54,498 nt of DNA, from contig CAMEUD010000001.1 in assembly GCA_945937975.1 (NCBI GenBank), positions 1 to 54,498 on the forward strand. Reading direction: 5' to 3'. Within the stretch, counting starts at the first letter, position 1. Every line of letters starts with the position of its first letter. The notes beneath the pieces were generated by a model. It searched no databases. It saw only the letters and a list, made by a program, of their open reading frames with translations, and was not told where the DNA came from. This document shows, in pieces, positions 8,101-16,672 of this stretch. This DNA comes from an uncultured Clostridia bacterium. Lineage in GTDB: Bacteria; Bacillota; Clostridia; Christensenellales; UBA1242. Made by a program: the position numbers and the translations under genes.

Positions 8101-11065
8101 TATTGAAGGTGGATTAGTTTTAACAAATCTTATACTTATGAAAGATGTTAAATCTGATAAAGTTCAAGGAGGTATAAGTGGTAAAAAAGACGACAGAGTT
8201 GGGTTATTCTTTGGGGATAGTTATGATATTGCTTATCAATATGCAAATCAATTTCCATTTGAGGATTATAAACAAAAATATAACTCTGAAAAAGACGAAA
8301 CTAAAAAGGAAAACATTGTCAATAATGTTAGTAATTTATTAAACGAATTAAATAAATCTTTACCAAAAGGTATAACTCAAGAATCTACTAAGAATGATAT
8401 AGGTTCATTATATTGGTTATTAACTCGATATAATTGGGCTCACGATGCTGTGAAAACAGGTATAAGAAATTATTTTAACGATAAACCTTCTATAGGTGAT
8501 GATTATGGGAGTGCAGATACAATACGAATATATGTTGACACACAACCCAAACACCCATCTGTTTTAATAACTAAAGATGGTAAGGGTAGTAATATCGGTG
8601 GATGTTATATTGATGATTTATCTAAACTACGTGTACCTAGTGATCACATTGATAACTTGAGTGTTAATACATTAAAAGCTATTGAAGATGGTTCTACATG
8701 TGTTGCAAAAGTGGACAATTCATCATTTATGATTGAAGATGGTAAGGCATATATTAAAATGTCTTTATACAATGGACAACCTTTGGTTACCGGTTGTGAC
8801 AAGGATGGAAATGTTGTATTTGAAATCGGTGGTCATACAACTAATGGTACAGCTAATTATCAATACAATGATACAGTATTCAATATCTTGGTTAATTCAA
8901 ATGATTTAGATAAAATGTCATTGACAGATGTTGAAAAATCTCGTGCTGTTGTTAATTTACCTAAAGTTTCTATTGTCCCTAATTGGAATAATGGTGTTAA
9001 TGAGTTTAAATTAACAGATATTCACTTTGAATATAAAATTGGTACTAAAAATCAATATATTCAATATGAATGGAATGATTTAGAAAATGTTAAAGGCAAA
9101 CCTATATCTCAATATGGTTCTGAAACTCTATTAAGTAAATTAGAATCAATCTATCCAACCAACTGCACAAATAGAAAAGTTACATATAATGTGGGTACAA
9201 AAAACCAAATTATTTCTGACACAACAAGTTCAACCGATAAAAATAATTGGTGTGTTAATCCTGATGATGGTGGTTTAAAATTTTATTCACAAACAAAATC
9301 TTTAGAAGATTTACTTTGTATTGGAATTAACTTATTAGCAGACTCTGTTGATATAAATGATATGAAAGTATATGCAAGAGGACCTGAACCTAATACAAAA
9401 AGAATGTACGATCCATTAAATGTTGAATCAGTAACTTATAGTGATAATATTTATTATTATTCATGCATGTCTTCACGTCTATATCAATTGGTTGAGAAAA
9501 ATTCACATCTAAATGATGAGAATTTAATAGCTAACAAACAAAACAACGACATCAAAGACCTAATTTTAGCTCAAATTAATGATAATGATACAAACGAATA
9601 TAAAAAAGAAAATATTTATGTAACAACTGGGGATGATACCCCATCTGATGAAAATGTTACAGTTATTGTCCGACCTAATTCAACTGATAGTGTTGTTGGT
9701 AAAGATGATTATAAGTATGAGTATAAAATTGGTAGTGGGTTTACCACAATTACCCAATATTTAGTAAAAGATAGTGATTATAACTTCGAGTATTTTAAAG
9801 ATATAACAATCATTAACACTTATGTATATAATATATCGGATATATTAAATAGCGGATACTTGGAAAAAAACAATTACTATGGTTTTTGGAAAACAGGTAC
9901 ATTATATATTGTCAAATTTTATAATAGAGGATCCTTATTTTATGTGAATTGTTATGATTCTAATGGACTCAATTCTAAAGGGTATGATAATCTATCAAAG
10001 CTTATACCACAGGACTGGGTATTGGGTCATAAAGACGACCAAGACGATGTATTTACAGAACCATATATTAAATTTATATATACATTTTTCGACAACAAAT
10101 ATGGTGGTAATAAAAACAATTATTTTTATTTTATAACGAACACATCTGACTTGGTTAAGTATAAGTCTAATTATTTATACTATGATTCTGATAAGGCTCA
10201 TATTAAATTTAACATCCCAAATAATACGAATTACAATGATAAAGATTATTACTTATATCCAACAGATTCTATACAAAACCTAATAAATGGGTTAAATTCA
10301 TTAGAAAAAGATGGTTATACTTGGCTAAATATAAATGACTCGAAAAAAATTGAATCTGTAAGAAATAATTTATTATTATCAACGAACAATCCATATTGGT
10401 CGTCAATTAAATCATACTTAAAAGGTAGTTCTGTTCAATTACCAAAATTATATGATGTGAAATTTAGGGCAAAATATCAATATAATGAAAAAAATTATGG
10501 TGCATTATATTATAATTGGTCAGATAGTGTTATTTGTAGATCTAATAATAGTGTAATATCAGATAATACTACTGTTGATAATACTAAATATGTTGTGTCT
10601 GATTTTATGTGTAAATATGGAGATAACAACATCATATCTTATAAAGCTCACACAAATGTTAAACCACAAATACAATGTAGTATAATGAATATTTCAAGTG
10701 GAGAGGATATTACAGATATTGAAAATATTACATATGTGTATGCATTGGATAGTACAATAGAAGGTTTTTCATTAGAACAAAATGGTTATCTTAAAGTTAC
10801 TGAAAATAAATCAAGTAGTCCTAGACAATGTAAGATTAATATCAAAATTAAATATAATGACCATGGCACTATTGTTATTGTTGGAAGTGAGTCAATTATT
10901 GTGACTCAAGAATGTGTAGTTACAAAAACATATTTACACGAAAATCCCAGTATTGCACAAAATTTTGATCATAATTTTAGTATTTTAGACAACACATATA
11001 AGGAAGCATATGATGCAATAGTGAATTTTGATAAAATAGAATCTGGTAGTATGGCAACTCCATAA
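5141..11065 (+). CDS. Giant modular tail/adhesin protein (1974 aa)
   Basis: A very large virion protein without a recognised T4 counterpart. The N-terminus (IANSQLTINRNFAELAEKLN) resembles the start of the collar-fibre protein at 46661 (IGAFVEKCNYNFNQLL), suggesting a common attachment segment. At least five short modules with a GD-x-[WY] core occur (near nt 5936, 6136, 6703, 7520 and 7849), each with aromatic residues such as CYIYLSEKNNYIWTEL, like repeated cell-wall or sugar-binding modules of tail fibres. Ser/Asp runs separate modules (nt 6398-6430 and 7670-7705). The C-terminal part has an Ig-like BACON/Big-type domain ending in SIIVTQE. It probably acts in host-surface binding or as part of the baseplate periphery. 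Start chosen at the ATG at 5141; no Shine-Dalgarno is present. Confidence 0.7.
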   Translation: MSEKQMDYVNIDKIQPNDIIANSQLTINRNFAELAEKLNNIIHLLGTNGVFDNYYPIDIEWNKSDNGMIYGNMILNDELETELPTQPLPFATQEMGGILSTTSQAIAGNKTFINDIILSYDKLNKKWSSLKGIDSRPIITQYPNSVVIGDPSDPKKSISINYKDGKVVSITSGVFDTEQIKSDFTDYLNSELAKLQEKIISGITDANKKLCDYFKIPFDQQNDKKIENWWGNTHITTENNTFMISGSLNQKHFIPWDILDIPDNHIGDTYVDIANRKCYIYLSEKNNYIWTELDGEQFKGIIQILLDAANALSVTDGMSRTFVSNNCPEPPYDKGDMWIKTDNQNNAELLYCIKSKKADEKGDEKDWGSFTAYIKEDALDAWKNDLEEQLKNQLDKKISNWFGVGSPEGEDGNQKRPWLDDSDSDFDEDKFHENDIYTDIGKLPQGESDDDPDVSATAGYTWAFLKQDNTYKWIKTGQMSAFEQLLQSIGGIDGIKDGLRDYYYVTYGYWKQEEPKHTHKVGDIWVVKIDNTNPKNNNKNYLENEVYMCMKSDEKNPHKGWDSTHWMRILSSTDYNDLVEKISNTQSSLDSINRKFTSLNDDNVFSLLEKITIRNEWLKISGESKDYYESNNHNRPTSTENLLNYYINGSFHNTYKIIQDSKLESSIDQSILSGYKQSFLILSKYLISCKLFENSDTQISDISQPSSKSTNANTGDIIDDNISVEIVQRPTFKDTLLSYFTDYYTKEQNILIILQTLKTIKTQTDGQIRQFAGNCPVWKYKFPDFENWDYADHLGDVYRDVSSGNPTSGWLWRFTEGDLEENCKKEDFPNPTGTLPIPKNLVIEDSDSDSDSDNNKIYHWHHETSKELEDLANRLEELANKYQNSDDDDFTLFVKKPNPYIYQAGDIWIVHKDDYNDNKGVECMPKNNNQYSCAKQGDFLVAISSNTTDTDGKHNPNDWELTDVSESIKQSTLEKSGFDVVTDGTTNIEGGLVLTNLILMKDVKSDKVQGGISGKKDDRVGLFFGDSYDIAYQYANQFPFEDYKQKYNSEKDETKKENIVNNVSNLLNELNKSLPKGITQESTKNDIGSLYWLLTRYNWAHDAVKTGIRNYFNDKPSIGDDYGSADTIRIYVDTQPKHPSVLITKDGKGSNIGGCYIDDLSKLRVPSDHIDNLSVNTLKAIEDGSTCVAKVDNSSFMIEDGKAYIKMSLYNGQPLVTGCDKDGNVVFEIGGHTTNGTANYQYNDTVFNILVNSNDLDKMSLTDVEKSRAVVNLPKVSIVPNWNNGVNEFKLTDIHFEYKIGTKNQYIQYEWNDLENVKGKPISQYGSETLLSKLESIYPTNCTNRKVTYNVGTKNQIISDTTSSTDKNNWCVNPDDGGLKFYSQTKSLEDLLCIGINLLADSVDINDMKVYARGPEPNTKRMYDPLNVESVTYSDNIYYYSCMSSRLYQLVEKNSHLNDENLIANKQNNDIKDLILAQINDNDTNEYKKENIYVTTGDDTPSDENVTVIVRPNSTDSVVGKDDYKYEYKIGSGFTTITQYLVKDSDYNFEYFKDITIINTYVYNISDILNSGYLEKNNYYGFWKTGTLYIVKFYNRGSLFYVNCYDSNGLNSKGYDNLSKLIPQDWVLGHKDDQDDVFTEPYIKFIYTFFDNKYGGNKNNYFYFITNTSDLVKYKSNYLYYDSDKAHIKFNIPNNTNYNDKDYYLYPTDSIQNLINGLNSLEKDGYTWLNINDSKKIESVRNNLLLSTNNPYWSSIKSYLKGSSVQLPKLYDVKFRAKYQYNEKNYGALYYNWSDSVICRSNNSVISDNTTVDNTKYVVSDFMCKYGDNNIISYKAHTNVKPQIQCSIMNISSGEDITDIENITYVYALDSTIEGFSLEQNGYLKVTENKSSSPRQCKINIKIKYNDHGTIVIVGSESIIVTQECVVTKTYLHENPSIAQNFDHNFSILDNTYKEAYDAIVNFDKIESGSMATP

Positions 11066-11070
11066 ATATC
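11061..11070 (+). promoter_or_regulatory. Late-type promoter word before portal gene
   Basis: CATAAATATC overlaps the stop codon of the giant tail gene and lies 31 nt before the portal ATG. Confidence 0.55.
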
Positions 11071-11101
11071 TTATTAAGTTTAATTTTAAATAGTTAATTA
11101 T

Positions 11102-12823
11102 ATGGCAGGTTTTACAAGTAATAACAGAAACAATACAAGTAATCCAAATCCAGTAACCAGAATGTTGAGAAGACTCTCAAGTTTTGGTATGAACTATAAA
11201 GATGATGTGATACAGAATGTGAGGTCAACAGACCTCACATTCCAAAACACAACACTCCAGACCAATCCTAATAATGGTCAAGTTGGTTCAATTACTGATG
11301 ATAGTGTTCAAGTTCTTTTTGCAAGAATGTCATCGACGGATCCATCTCTTTCTAAAGGTTATTTCAATCTTTCTGAAGAAAATTACCAAAAGAAAAAGGA
11401 ACAGTTGAGGAAATTTTCACTTCAAGATGAGATTGAAGAAATATTGGATATTATTTGTGAAGAAGCTATTGTTTTTGATGGTGCGAATAAATTCGCAAAT
11501 ATTAGATTGAATTATAAAGTAGACCAAAAACTATTAGATGAATTTACGGAAGAATATAATAAAATTTATAATTATTTCGGTTTCTATGATACTGTTCAAG
11601 CAACAGATTATTTCAGAAAATGGTTAATTGATGGTTTTCTTGCATTTGAAATTGTATACAATCAAGAACAAACGGAAATTATAGGTTTTGTTGAATTGGA
11701 TCCCGTATCTCTTACACCAGGTATTGATCCAAATACTAATGAAAAAGTTTGGTTTGTAAATCAAACTCAAAATGGTACAACTGGTCAAACTACACAAGAT
11801 AGAATACTTTATGATTCACAAATCATTTATTTGGCTTATGCAAAAGCTGATGCCGTTTCAAGAATATCTTATGTTGAACGACTTATTCGTTCCTTCAACA
11901 TATTAAGAACTATGGAGGCGACAAGAATTATATGGGCGGTCACAAATGCATCTTATAAAACCCAATATATTATTCCTGTTGGTTCTGTTCAGTCGCCAAG
12001 AGGTAGACAGACACTCGCACAAGCAATGGCGAATTATAAAGAAGTCGTTGATTTTGATTGGGATTCTGGTGAAATCAGTACCAATGGTAGACCAATGCTC
12101 CAATTTTATAAGGACATCTTTCTGGCATCTGAAGGTGGTGAAACACCACAAATTCAAAATCTAGGTGGTGATGGTCCTGACATTTCTGATACAGAGACAT
12201 TGAAATATTTCAGAGACAAGTTAAGACAAGCTTCTAAAATTCCTAATAGTAGATTTGAAAAAGAACAAGGTGAAGGTGTATATACAATGTCTGCAGAAGG
12301 TATTAATCGTGAAGAAATCAGATTTTCTAAATTCATTTCAAGATTAAGATCAATCTTTTCAGAAATTCTCATTAAGCCACTTTATATTCAAATGTGTTTA
12401 AAACATAAAGAGATTATGACTGATATGAACTATCGTGTAAATCTCGGTCTTGAATATAATAAAGATTCTATCTTTGAAGAAAATAAAGAAATAGAATTGA
12501 TACAAAAACAATCAGATGTCATATCATCAATTAATTCATCTATGGTCGTCACCGATGAAGAAGGTAATGAAACACCTTATTTTGATTTTGATTTCCTTGT
12601 TCGTAAATTCCTTGGTATGAGTGATGAAGATTTAAAACTCAATCAGAGATTTAAAGATGAAAAACAATTACAAAAAGAAGGATATAAACAAGAAGATATC
12701 GCTAAAATTTTAGATGGTGCTCCAAAAGAAGATTTCAAACCCGTCAAAAAGAAGAAGAAAGATGAAGATGAAGATGAAGATGAAAATGGTGGAGACAATA
12801 ATAACCCATTAGCAGGTTTATAA
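11102..12823 (+). CDS. 20: Portal vertex protein (T4 gp20-like)
   Basis: A 573-residue portal, slightly longer than T4 gp20 (524). It forms the dodecameric ring at one capsid vertex through which DNA is packaged and ejected. Family-typical segments are visible: DEIEEILDIICEEAIVFD, the WLIDGFLAFEIVY strand, LDPVSLTPGID, the Trp/Tyr-rich 'YVERLIRSFNILRTMEATRIIW' helix, and the helix region SKIPNSRFEKEQGEGVYTMS followed by IREEIRFSKF-like residues. The C-terminus is an acidic/lysine-rich tail (KPVKKKKKDEDEDEDENGG). A perfect 12-bp hairpin lies inside the 5' part. A homing endonuclease gene starts one base after its stop codon. Assignment is firm. Confidence 0.95.
   Translation: MAGFTSNNRNNTSNPNPVTRMLRRLSSFGMNYKDDVIQNVRSTDLTFQNTTLQTNPNNGQVGSITDDSVQVLFARMSSTDPSLSKGYFNLSEENYQKKKEQLRKFSLQDEIEEILDIICEEAIVFDGANKFANIRLNYKVDQKLLDEFTEEYNKIYNYFGFYDTVQATDYFRKWLIDGFLAFEIVYNQEQTEIIGFVELDPVSLTPGIDPNTNEKVWFVNQTQNGTTGQTTQDRILYDSQIIYLAYAKADAVSRISYVERLIRSFNILRTMEATRIIWAVTNASYKTQYIIPVGSVQSPRGRQTLAQAMANYKEVVDFDWDSGEISTNGRPMLQFYKDIFLASEGGETPQIQNLGGDGPDISDTETLKYFRDKLRQASKIPNSRFEKEQGEGVYTMSAEGINREEIRFSKFISRLRSIFSEILIKPLYIQMCLKHKEIMTDMNYRVNLGLEYNKDSIFEENKEIELIQKQSDVISSINSSMVVTDEEGNETPYFDFDFLVRKFLGMSDEDLKLNQRFKDEKQLQKEGYKQEDIAKILDGAPKEDFKPVKKKKKDEDEDEDENGGDNNNPLAGL
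11215..11242 (+). repeat. Perfect 12-bp inverted repeat inside portal gene
   Basis: GAATGTGAGGTC, an AACA loop, then GACCTCACATTC. This is unusually GC-rich and exact for this AT-rich genome and lies in codons ~39-47. It could be an mRNA hairpin, a protein-binding site or a recognition site. Confidence 0.85.
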
Positions 12824-12824
12824 T

Positions 12825-13982
12825 ATGACGAAAAATAATCTGTTACATTACATACAGAATGAAACAAATAAAAATCATGTCAGAGAAAATTATTTTAAAA
12901 AACATTTTAATGATTTTTATTCTGACATGATTTTATATACATATCCTGAAGAATTTTCATTTCCCCAAAAATTATACCATTATTTGAATGATGATATGAA
13001 TTTTACAATGGGTAAATGTAAAATTTGTGGGAAAAGATGTCATTATAAAAATTTTACATCAGGATATTATACATATTGTTCTAGAAAATGTAGTTTACGA
13101 GATGAGGAAACACAAAATAAAATCAAACAGACATCTTTAGATAGATATGGTGTTGAGTCTTATTCAAAAACACAAGAATATTTGCATAAAGTCAAAGAAA
13201 CAAATCTTTCAAAATACGGTGTTGACTCTTATTCAAAAACTACTGAATATAAAAATAAAACTAAACAAACCAACCTTTCTAAATATGGTGTTGAACATGT
13301 TTTGCAAAATAGTGAAATTTTACATAAAAAGGAACAAACTTGTTTAGACAAATATGGTGTTAAAAATTTTTCTCAAAGTGATGGATATTTAGAATTGTCA
13401 AAAAAATCAAACCTTTCTAAATATGGTGTTGAACATGTTTTACAAAATAGTGAAATTTTACATAAAAAGGAACAAACTTGTTTAGATAAATATGGTGTTA
13501 AAAATTTCACACAAAGTGATATATTTTATGATAAGATATATGATGTATACCTACCTAAAAAGGAACAAACTTGTTTAGATAAATATGGAAAAAAGAGTTT
13601 TTCACAAACATCAGAATATCATTTAAAAAAAACTCATAAAATATATAGTAAATTATTTGATATTTCTTTTGATTCAAGTTGGGAATTAAAATGTGCAGAA
13701 TTCTGTTTCTATAATAATATAGTTTTTCAATATCAACCAAATATTTTATTTGAATATCATTTTAATAATGACACACATTATTATCAACCTGATTTTCTCA
13801 TAAATGGTAAATTATATGAAATAAAGGGTGATCATTTCTTTGAAGGTGATAAAATGATTAATCCATATGACAGAAATCAAGATGGATTATATGAAGCAAA
13901 ACACCAATGTATGATAAAAAATAATGTTATAATATTGAAAAATGCTGAATTAGAAAATTTAAAATTATATTTACATAAATAA
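12825..13982 (+). CDS. Free-standing homing endonuclease, PD-(D/E)XK-like
   Basis: 385 residues, starting one base after the portal stop with no promoter of its own, so presumably co-transcribed. Residues 1-90 match the N-terminal module of the other three endonucleases (FSFPQKLYHYLNDD, then CKICGKRC...GYYTYCSRKC). Residues ~95-255 consist of at least six 'LDKYGV...FSQS' type repeats, two of which are nearly identical over ~107 nt. The C-terminal ~110 residues hold a nuclease candidate: SSWELKCAEF, then YYQPDFLINGKLYEIKG, matching PD-x-ExK of restriction-endonuclease-like folds rather than the EDxHD core of its relatives. It probably drives its own spread through the conserved portal locus. 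Cleavage activity is inferred. Confidence 0.75.
   Translation: MTKNNLLHYIQNETNKNHVRENYFKKHFNDFYSDMILYTYPEEFSFPQKLYHYLNDDMNFTMGKCKICGKRCHYKNFTSGYYTYCSRKCSLRDEETQNKIKQTSLDRYGVESYSKTQEYLHKVKETNLSKYGVDSYSKTTEYKNKTKQTNLSKYGVEHVLQNSEILHKKEQTCLDKYGVKNFSQSDGYLELSKKSNLSKYGVEHVLQNSEILHKKEQTCLDKYGVKNFTQSDIFYDKIYDVYLPKKEQTCLDKYGKKSFSQTSEYHLKKTHKIYSKLFDISFDSSWELKCAEFCFYNNIVFQYQPNILFEYHFNNDTHYYQPDFLINGKLYEIKGDHFFEGDKMINPYDRNQDGLYEAKHQCMIKNNVIILKNAELENLKLYLHK
13272..13516 (+). repeat. Near-identical ~107-nt direct repeat in endonuclease gene
   Basis: Copies at 13272-13378 and 13410-13516 (offset 138 nt) differ at only a few bases and encode LSKYGVEHVLQNSE...DKYGVKNF. A third partial copy lies at 13556-13588. 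This indicates recent internal duplication of a DNA-binding linker repeat. Confidence 0.85.
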
Positions 13983-13983
13983 T
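13974..13983 (+). promoter_or_regulatory. Late-type promoter word before protease-scaffold
   Basis: CATAAATAAT spans the end of the endonuclease gene, 26 nt before the ATG at 14010. Confidence 0.6.
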
Positions 13984-14009
13984 ATATAAATTATAATTAA
14001 TTATATACA

Positions 14010-16088
14010 ATGAAAGATAAAAAGTTACTTATAGTAGAACGTTGTAACTCTAACCTTCAAATTATCGAAGAACAACTTGAAGGACAAGATAAGAAATCTA
14101 TTGTATTAACAGGTCTTTTTACTACATTTGGCACTAAGAATAGAAATGGTCGTATTTATGAAAGTGCAGATTTTATACCTCATGTTGAAGCTTTAAAAGA
14201 AGCCATTAAAAATAGGACTCTACTTGGTGAAATGGATCATCCACATTCATTTGAAACTTCTCTTTCAAATGTATCTCATGTTGTGGAAAGTTTGGAATAT
14301 GATCCTCAACAAAATGCAATTGTAGGTAAAATCCGTTTACTTAATACTGCAAGAGGATTAGATGCACAATCATTAGTCAGAGATGGTATTCCTTTGAATA
14401 TTAGTTCTCGTGCTGCTGGTACAGTAGATGAATCAGGAAGAGTTAAACTTCAACAACTATTTACTTATGACTTGGTTGCCGAGCCTGGTTTTGCCAATGC
14501 ACAATTACACCAAATTAATGAAGGTGTAAATTATAATAATATTTCTGATAAATCAAGAAGTATTCTTGTAGCATTAAATGAAAATTATAAACCAAACTTG
14601 AATGAAAGTTATGGACTTTATAATGATAATGTAGATGTTTATGAAATTTCTGAAAACAATACATTACCAGATGTTGCTAAAGAAGGTTCTAAATCGACAG
14701 ATTTCGGTGAGGCACAAGCAACAGCAAATGTTACCAATGTGGCCAACAATGGTACTATTGTAAATGATGGTAAAGGTATGAAACAACCAGAACCAATAGA
14801 AGTAGATATAAAAAATAACAACAATATGGATAATGGACAGTATATACTATACTCTGATTTCCAAAAGTATAGTGAACATTTGTCAGATATTATTACTGAC
14901 TTACAAGATGCCATTGCAAACTATAAAGTAGAACTCGCAAACATGAAAGATGACAAGAGTCGTCCAACTGAAAAGTTTGATGCTTCCAATGTTGACAATA
15001 CCATGATTGCAAGTTTAGTTGCCAAAGAAGTCGCTAAAGCTACAAAAGATCTCGCAGTAGATAGTGATGAACAAGCCGCAGCAGTTGTAAAGGCAGAAGA
15101 AATGGAAGAAAAGTATAATAATCTTGTAAGTTATATGAAATATCTTGCTGAAAACCTTGATAAATCAATTACATATCAAGATTATGTAACAGAAGAAACA
15201 AATAAGATTATTGCTCACAACAACTATTTAGCAGAAAAGATGAATCAAATGGTTGATCATCAAGATTATCTTGCTGAAAATATGAATAATATGATTGCAC
15301 ATCAAGATTATCTCGCTGAAAATCTAAATGATACAATTGGTTATCAAAATTATGTAGCGGAAATGCTTGATAAGTCTATTGATTATTCTAATATGATCGC
15401 TGAAGAGCAAAACAAAACAATTGCTTACAACAACTATTTATCAGAAAAGATGAATCAAATGGTTGATCATCAAGATTATCTTGCTGAAAATATGAATAGT
15501 ATGATTAGCCATCAAGATTATCTTGCTGAAAATATGAATAATATGATTAACCATACTGATTATATTGTTGAATCAATTAATTCTAAAAATGAAAATATTA
15601 TTGAAGAAAATGAAGTTGTAGAAGTTCCTGCAAATAAAACTTCTAAACCTCAATTTAATTCTAAAGAATATCAATCATTGTTAAGTGAAAAGTTAAATTC
15701 CCTTATTAATACTGTTAAAACTCAATATGCAGAAGTTAAACAAATGGAAAAAGAAGCTCTTGAAGAATCAAGACAAAGAACTTCTGAAGCACAGAACTTT
15801 AACTTGATTAACTATATTCCAAAAAGACTTTCTGAAAGATGGTCAAAACTTTCTGACACAAGAAAACAAGAGATTTTAGCAGAGTCAAAAATGTTTGTAA
15901 TTAATAATGATGCAAGTGCAGAATATTTCTGGAATACTCGTGACTTGAGAGAAAAACAAATCCAAGTTGAAAAGATTGAAGAAAATGTAACAGCACAACC
16001 TCTTACTCCACTTAATCAAAATGTAATGTCTGATGAACGTTACAAAATGATGATGGAACAAATTAAGAGAAATATGCGTAAATATTAA
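14010..16088 (+). CDS. 21: Prohead protease fused to scaffold core (T4 gp21-gp22-like)
   Basis: 692 residues. Residues 1-~170 are a T4 gp21/S78-type serine protease of the herpesvirus-assemblin fold: GRIY at ~47-50, the histidine region GEMDHPHSFETS (H77/H79, with H90 following), and the nucleophile region LNISSRAAG (S132/S133). It matures capsid proteins at (L/I)-x-E sites. After a low-complexity linker (to ~272) comes a long coiled coil with ten exact-length 14-residue repeats (consensus YLAENMNxMIxHQD), as expected of a scaffold core, and a C-terminal region rich in charged helix. In T4 these are separate genes (212 and 269 residues). An in-frame ATG at 14826 (MDNGQY, residue 273) sits exactly at the domain junction and could give free scaffold, as in herpesvirus UL80/UL80.5. 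The protease call is firm; the scaffold role is inferred from position and structure. Confidence 0.9.
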   Translation: MKDKKLLIVERCNSNLQIIEEQLEGQDKKSIVLTGLFTTFGTKNRNGRIYESADFIPHVEALKEAIKNRTLLGEMDHPHSFETSLSNVSHVVESLEYDPQQNAIVGKIRLLNTARGLDAQSLVRDGIPLNISSRAAGTVDESGRVKLQQLFTYDLVAEPGFANAQLHQINEGVNYNNISDKSRSILVALNENYKPNLNESYGLYNDNVDVYEISENNTLPDVAKEGSKSTDFGEAQATANVTNVANNGTIVNDGKGMKQPEPIEVDIKNNNNMDNGQYILYSDFQKYSEHLSDIITDLQDAIANYKVELANMKDDKSRPTEKFDASNVDNTMIASLVAKEVAKATKDLAVDSDEQAAAVVKAEEMEEKYNNLVSYMKYLAENLDKSITYQDYVTEETNKIIAHNNYLAEKMNQMVDHQDYLAENMNNMIAHQDYLAENLNDTIGYQNYVAEMLDKSIDYSNMIAEEQNKTIAYNNYLSEKMNQMVDHQDYLAENMNSMISHQDYLAENMNNMINHTDYIVESINSKNENIIEENEVVEVPANKTSKPQFNSKEYQSLLSEKLNSLINTVKTQYAEVKQMEKEALEESRQRTSEAQNFNLINYIPKRLSERWSKLSDTRKQEILAESKMFVINNDASAEYFWNTRDLREKQIQVEKIEENVTAQPLTPLNQNVMSDERYKMMMEQIKRNMRKY
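15141..15560 (+). repeat. Ten tandem 42-nt coding repeats in scaffold domain
   Basis: Ten units of 42 nt each encode a 14-residue (two-heptad) unit of consensus YLAENMNxMIxHQD. All ten keep exact length, and some blocks (the Y-L-A/S-E-K-M-N-Q-M-V-D-H-Q-D unit) recur twice, suggesting duplication of multi-unit blocks. Confidence 0.9.
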
Positions 16089-16146
16089 TCCTATAAGAGT
16101 GGTTGAAATATACTACTCTTTTATACAAACATAAACAACTAAAACG

Positions 16147-16566
16147 ATGTCAGAAATACTTCAGATAGTTATTACTAATTGTATAACTTTTCTCACCACA
16201 GGTGGTATAGGAAGTATTTTCTACTTCCGTTTACACAAAAGAATGAAAGAAGCGGAATTACACGCATCAGAAATCAGTAATTTATCTTCTTCAAATGATG
16301 AATGGATAAGATTGTATGAAACAGAAAGAGATGAAAAATCTAAACTGATGGAACAAAACCATATATTAAATGAAAGAATAAATAAATTACATGAAGATAA
16401 AGGATCACTTATTTCCAAATGTGAAAAAAAGGAAAGAATAATTTCTGAACTTAATTGGTACAGATGTGAAATTAATAGGTGTCCTTATAGAAAACCACCA
16501 AGAAAATATGGTGATTTTGATTTACCTGAAGATGCAATTATTCCAAAAGAAGAAAATGAAAATTAA
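16147..16566 (+). CDS. Membrane-anchored coiled-coil protein, possible holin/spanin
   Basis: 139 residues. One hydrophobic segment (about residues 4-27, ILQIVITNCITFLTTGGIGS then FYF) is followed by basic residues (HKRMK) and a long coiled coil (residues ~30-108). The protein ends in a cysteine/proline motif (WYRCEINRCPYRKPPRKYG) and an acidic tail. It lies between protease-scaffold and capsid genes. The topology resembles i-spanins or small membrane scaffolds, but no lysis gene is adjacent, so the role is open. The Cys-Cys-Pro motif could bind metal. No family named with confidence. Confidence 0.65.
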   Translation: MSEILQIVITNCITFLTTGGIGSIFYFRLHKRMKEAELHASEISNLSSSNDEWIRLYETERDEKSKLMEQNHILNERINKLHEDKGSLISKCEKKERIISELNWYRCEINRCPYRKPPRKYGDFDLPEDAIIPKEENEN

Positions 16567-16571
16567 ATTTT

Positions 16572-16581
16572 CATAAATATA
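16572..16581 (+). promoter_or_regulatory. Late-type promoter word before capsid gene
   Basis: CATAAATATA lies 91 nt before the capsid ATG, giving the longest leader of any late gene in the window. Confidence 0.65.
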
Positions 16582-16602
16582 TTAATAAAAAAAATAAATT
16601 AT

Positions 16603-16633
16603 CTAAAAGTTAATAGAAGCAAAGAACTTTTAG
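16603..16633 (+). promoter_or_regulatory. Hairpin in capsid mRNA leader
   Basis: CTAAAAGTT and AACTTTTAG form a 9-bp stem with a 13-nt loop between the late promoter word and the capsid start. The following leader is almost pure A/T. A stabilising or regulatory 5'UTR structure is possible. Confidence 0.5.
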
Positions 16634-16672
16634 TTGATTCAATAAAAATAAAAAATAAAATTTAGAAAAATT

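Noticed and set aside
12825..13982. Intein or C-terminal extension of the portal
   Set aside because: The portal ends with a normal stop, and the endonuclease has its own ATG and a domain layout shared with free-standing enzymes. No intein splicing motifs are visible.
15141..15560. Regular 42-nt repeats resembling a CRISPR array or satellite
   Set aside because: The repeats are in frame, diverge at synonymous and conservative sites, and encode two-heptad coiled-coil units within a scaffold domain. There are no unique spacers.
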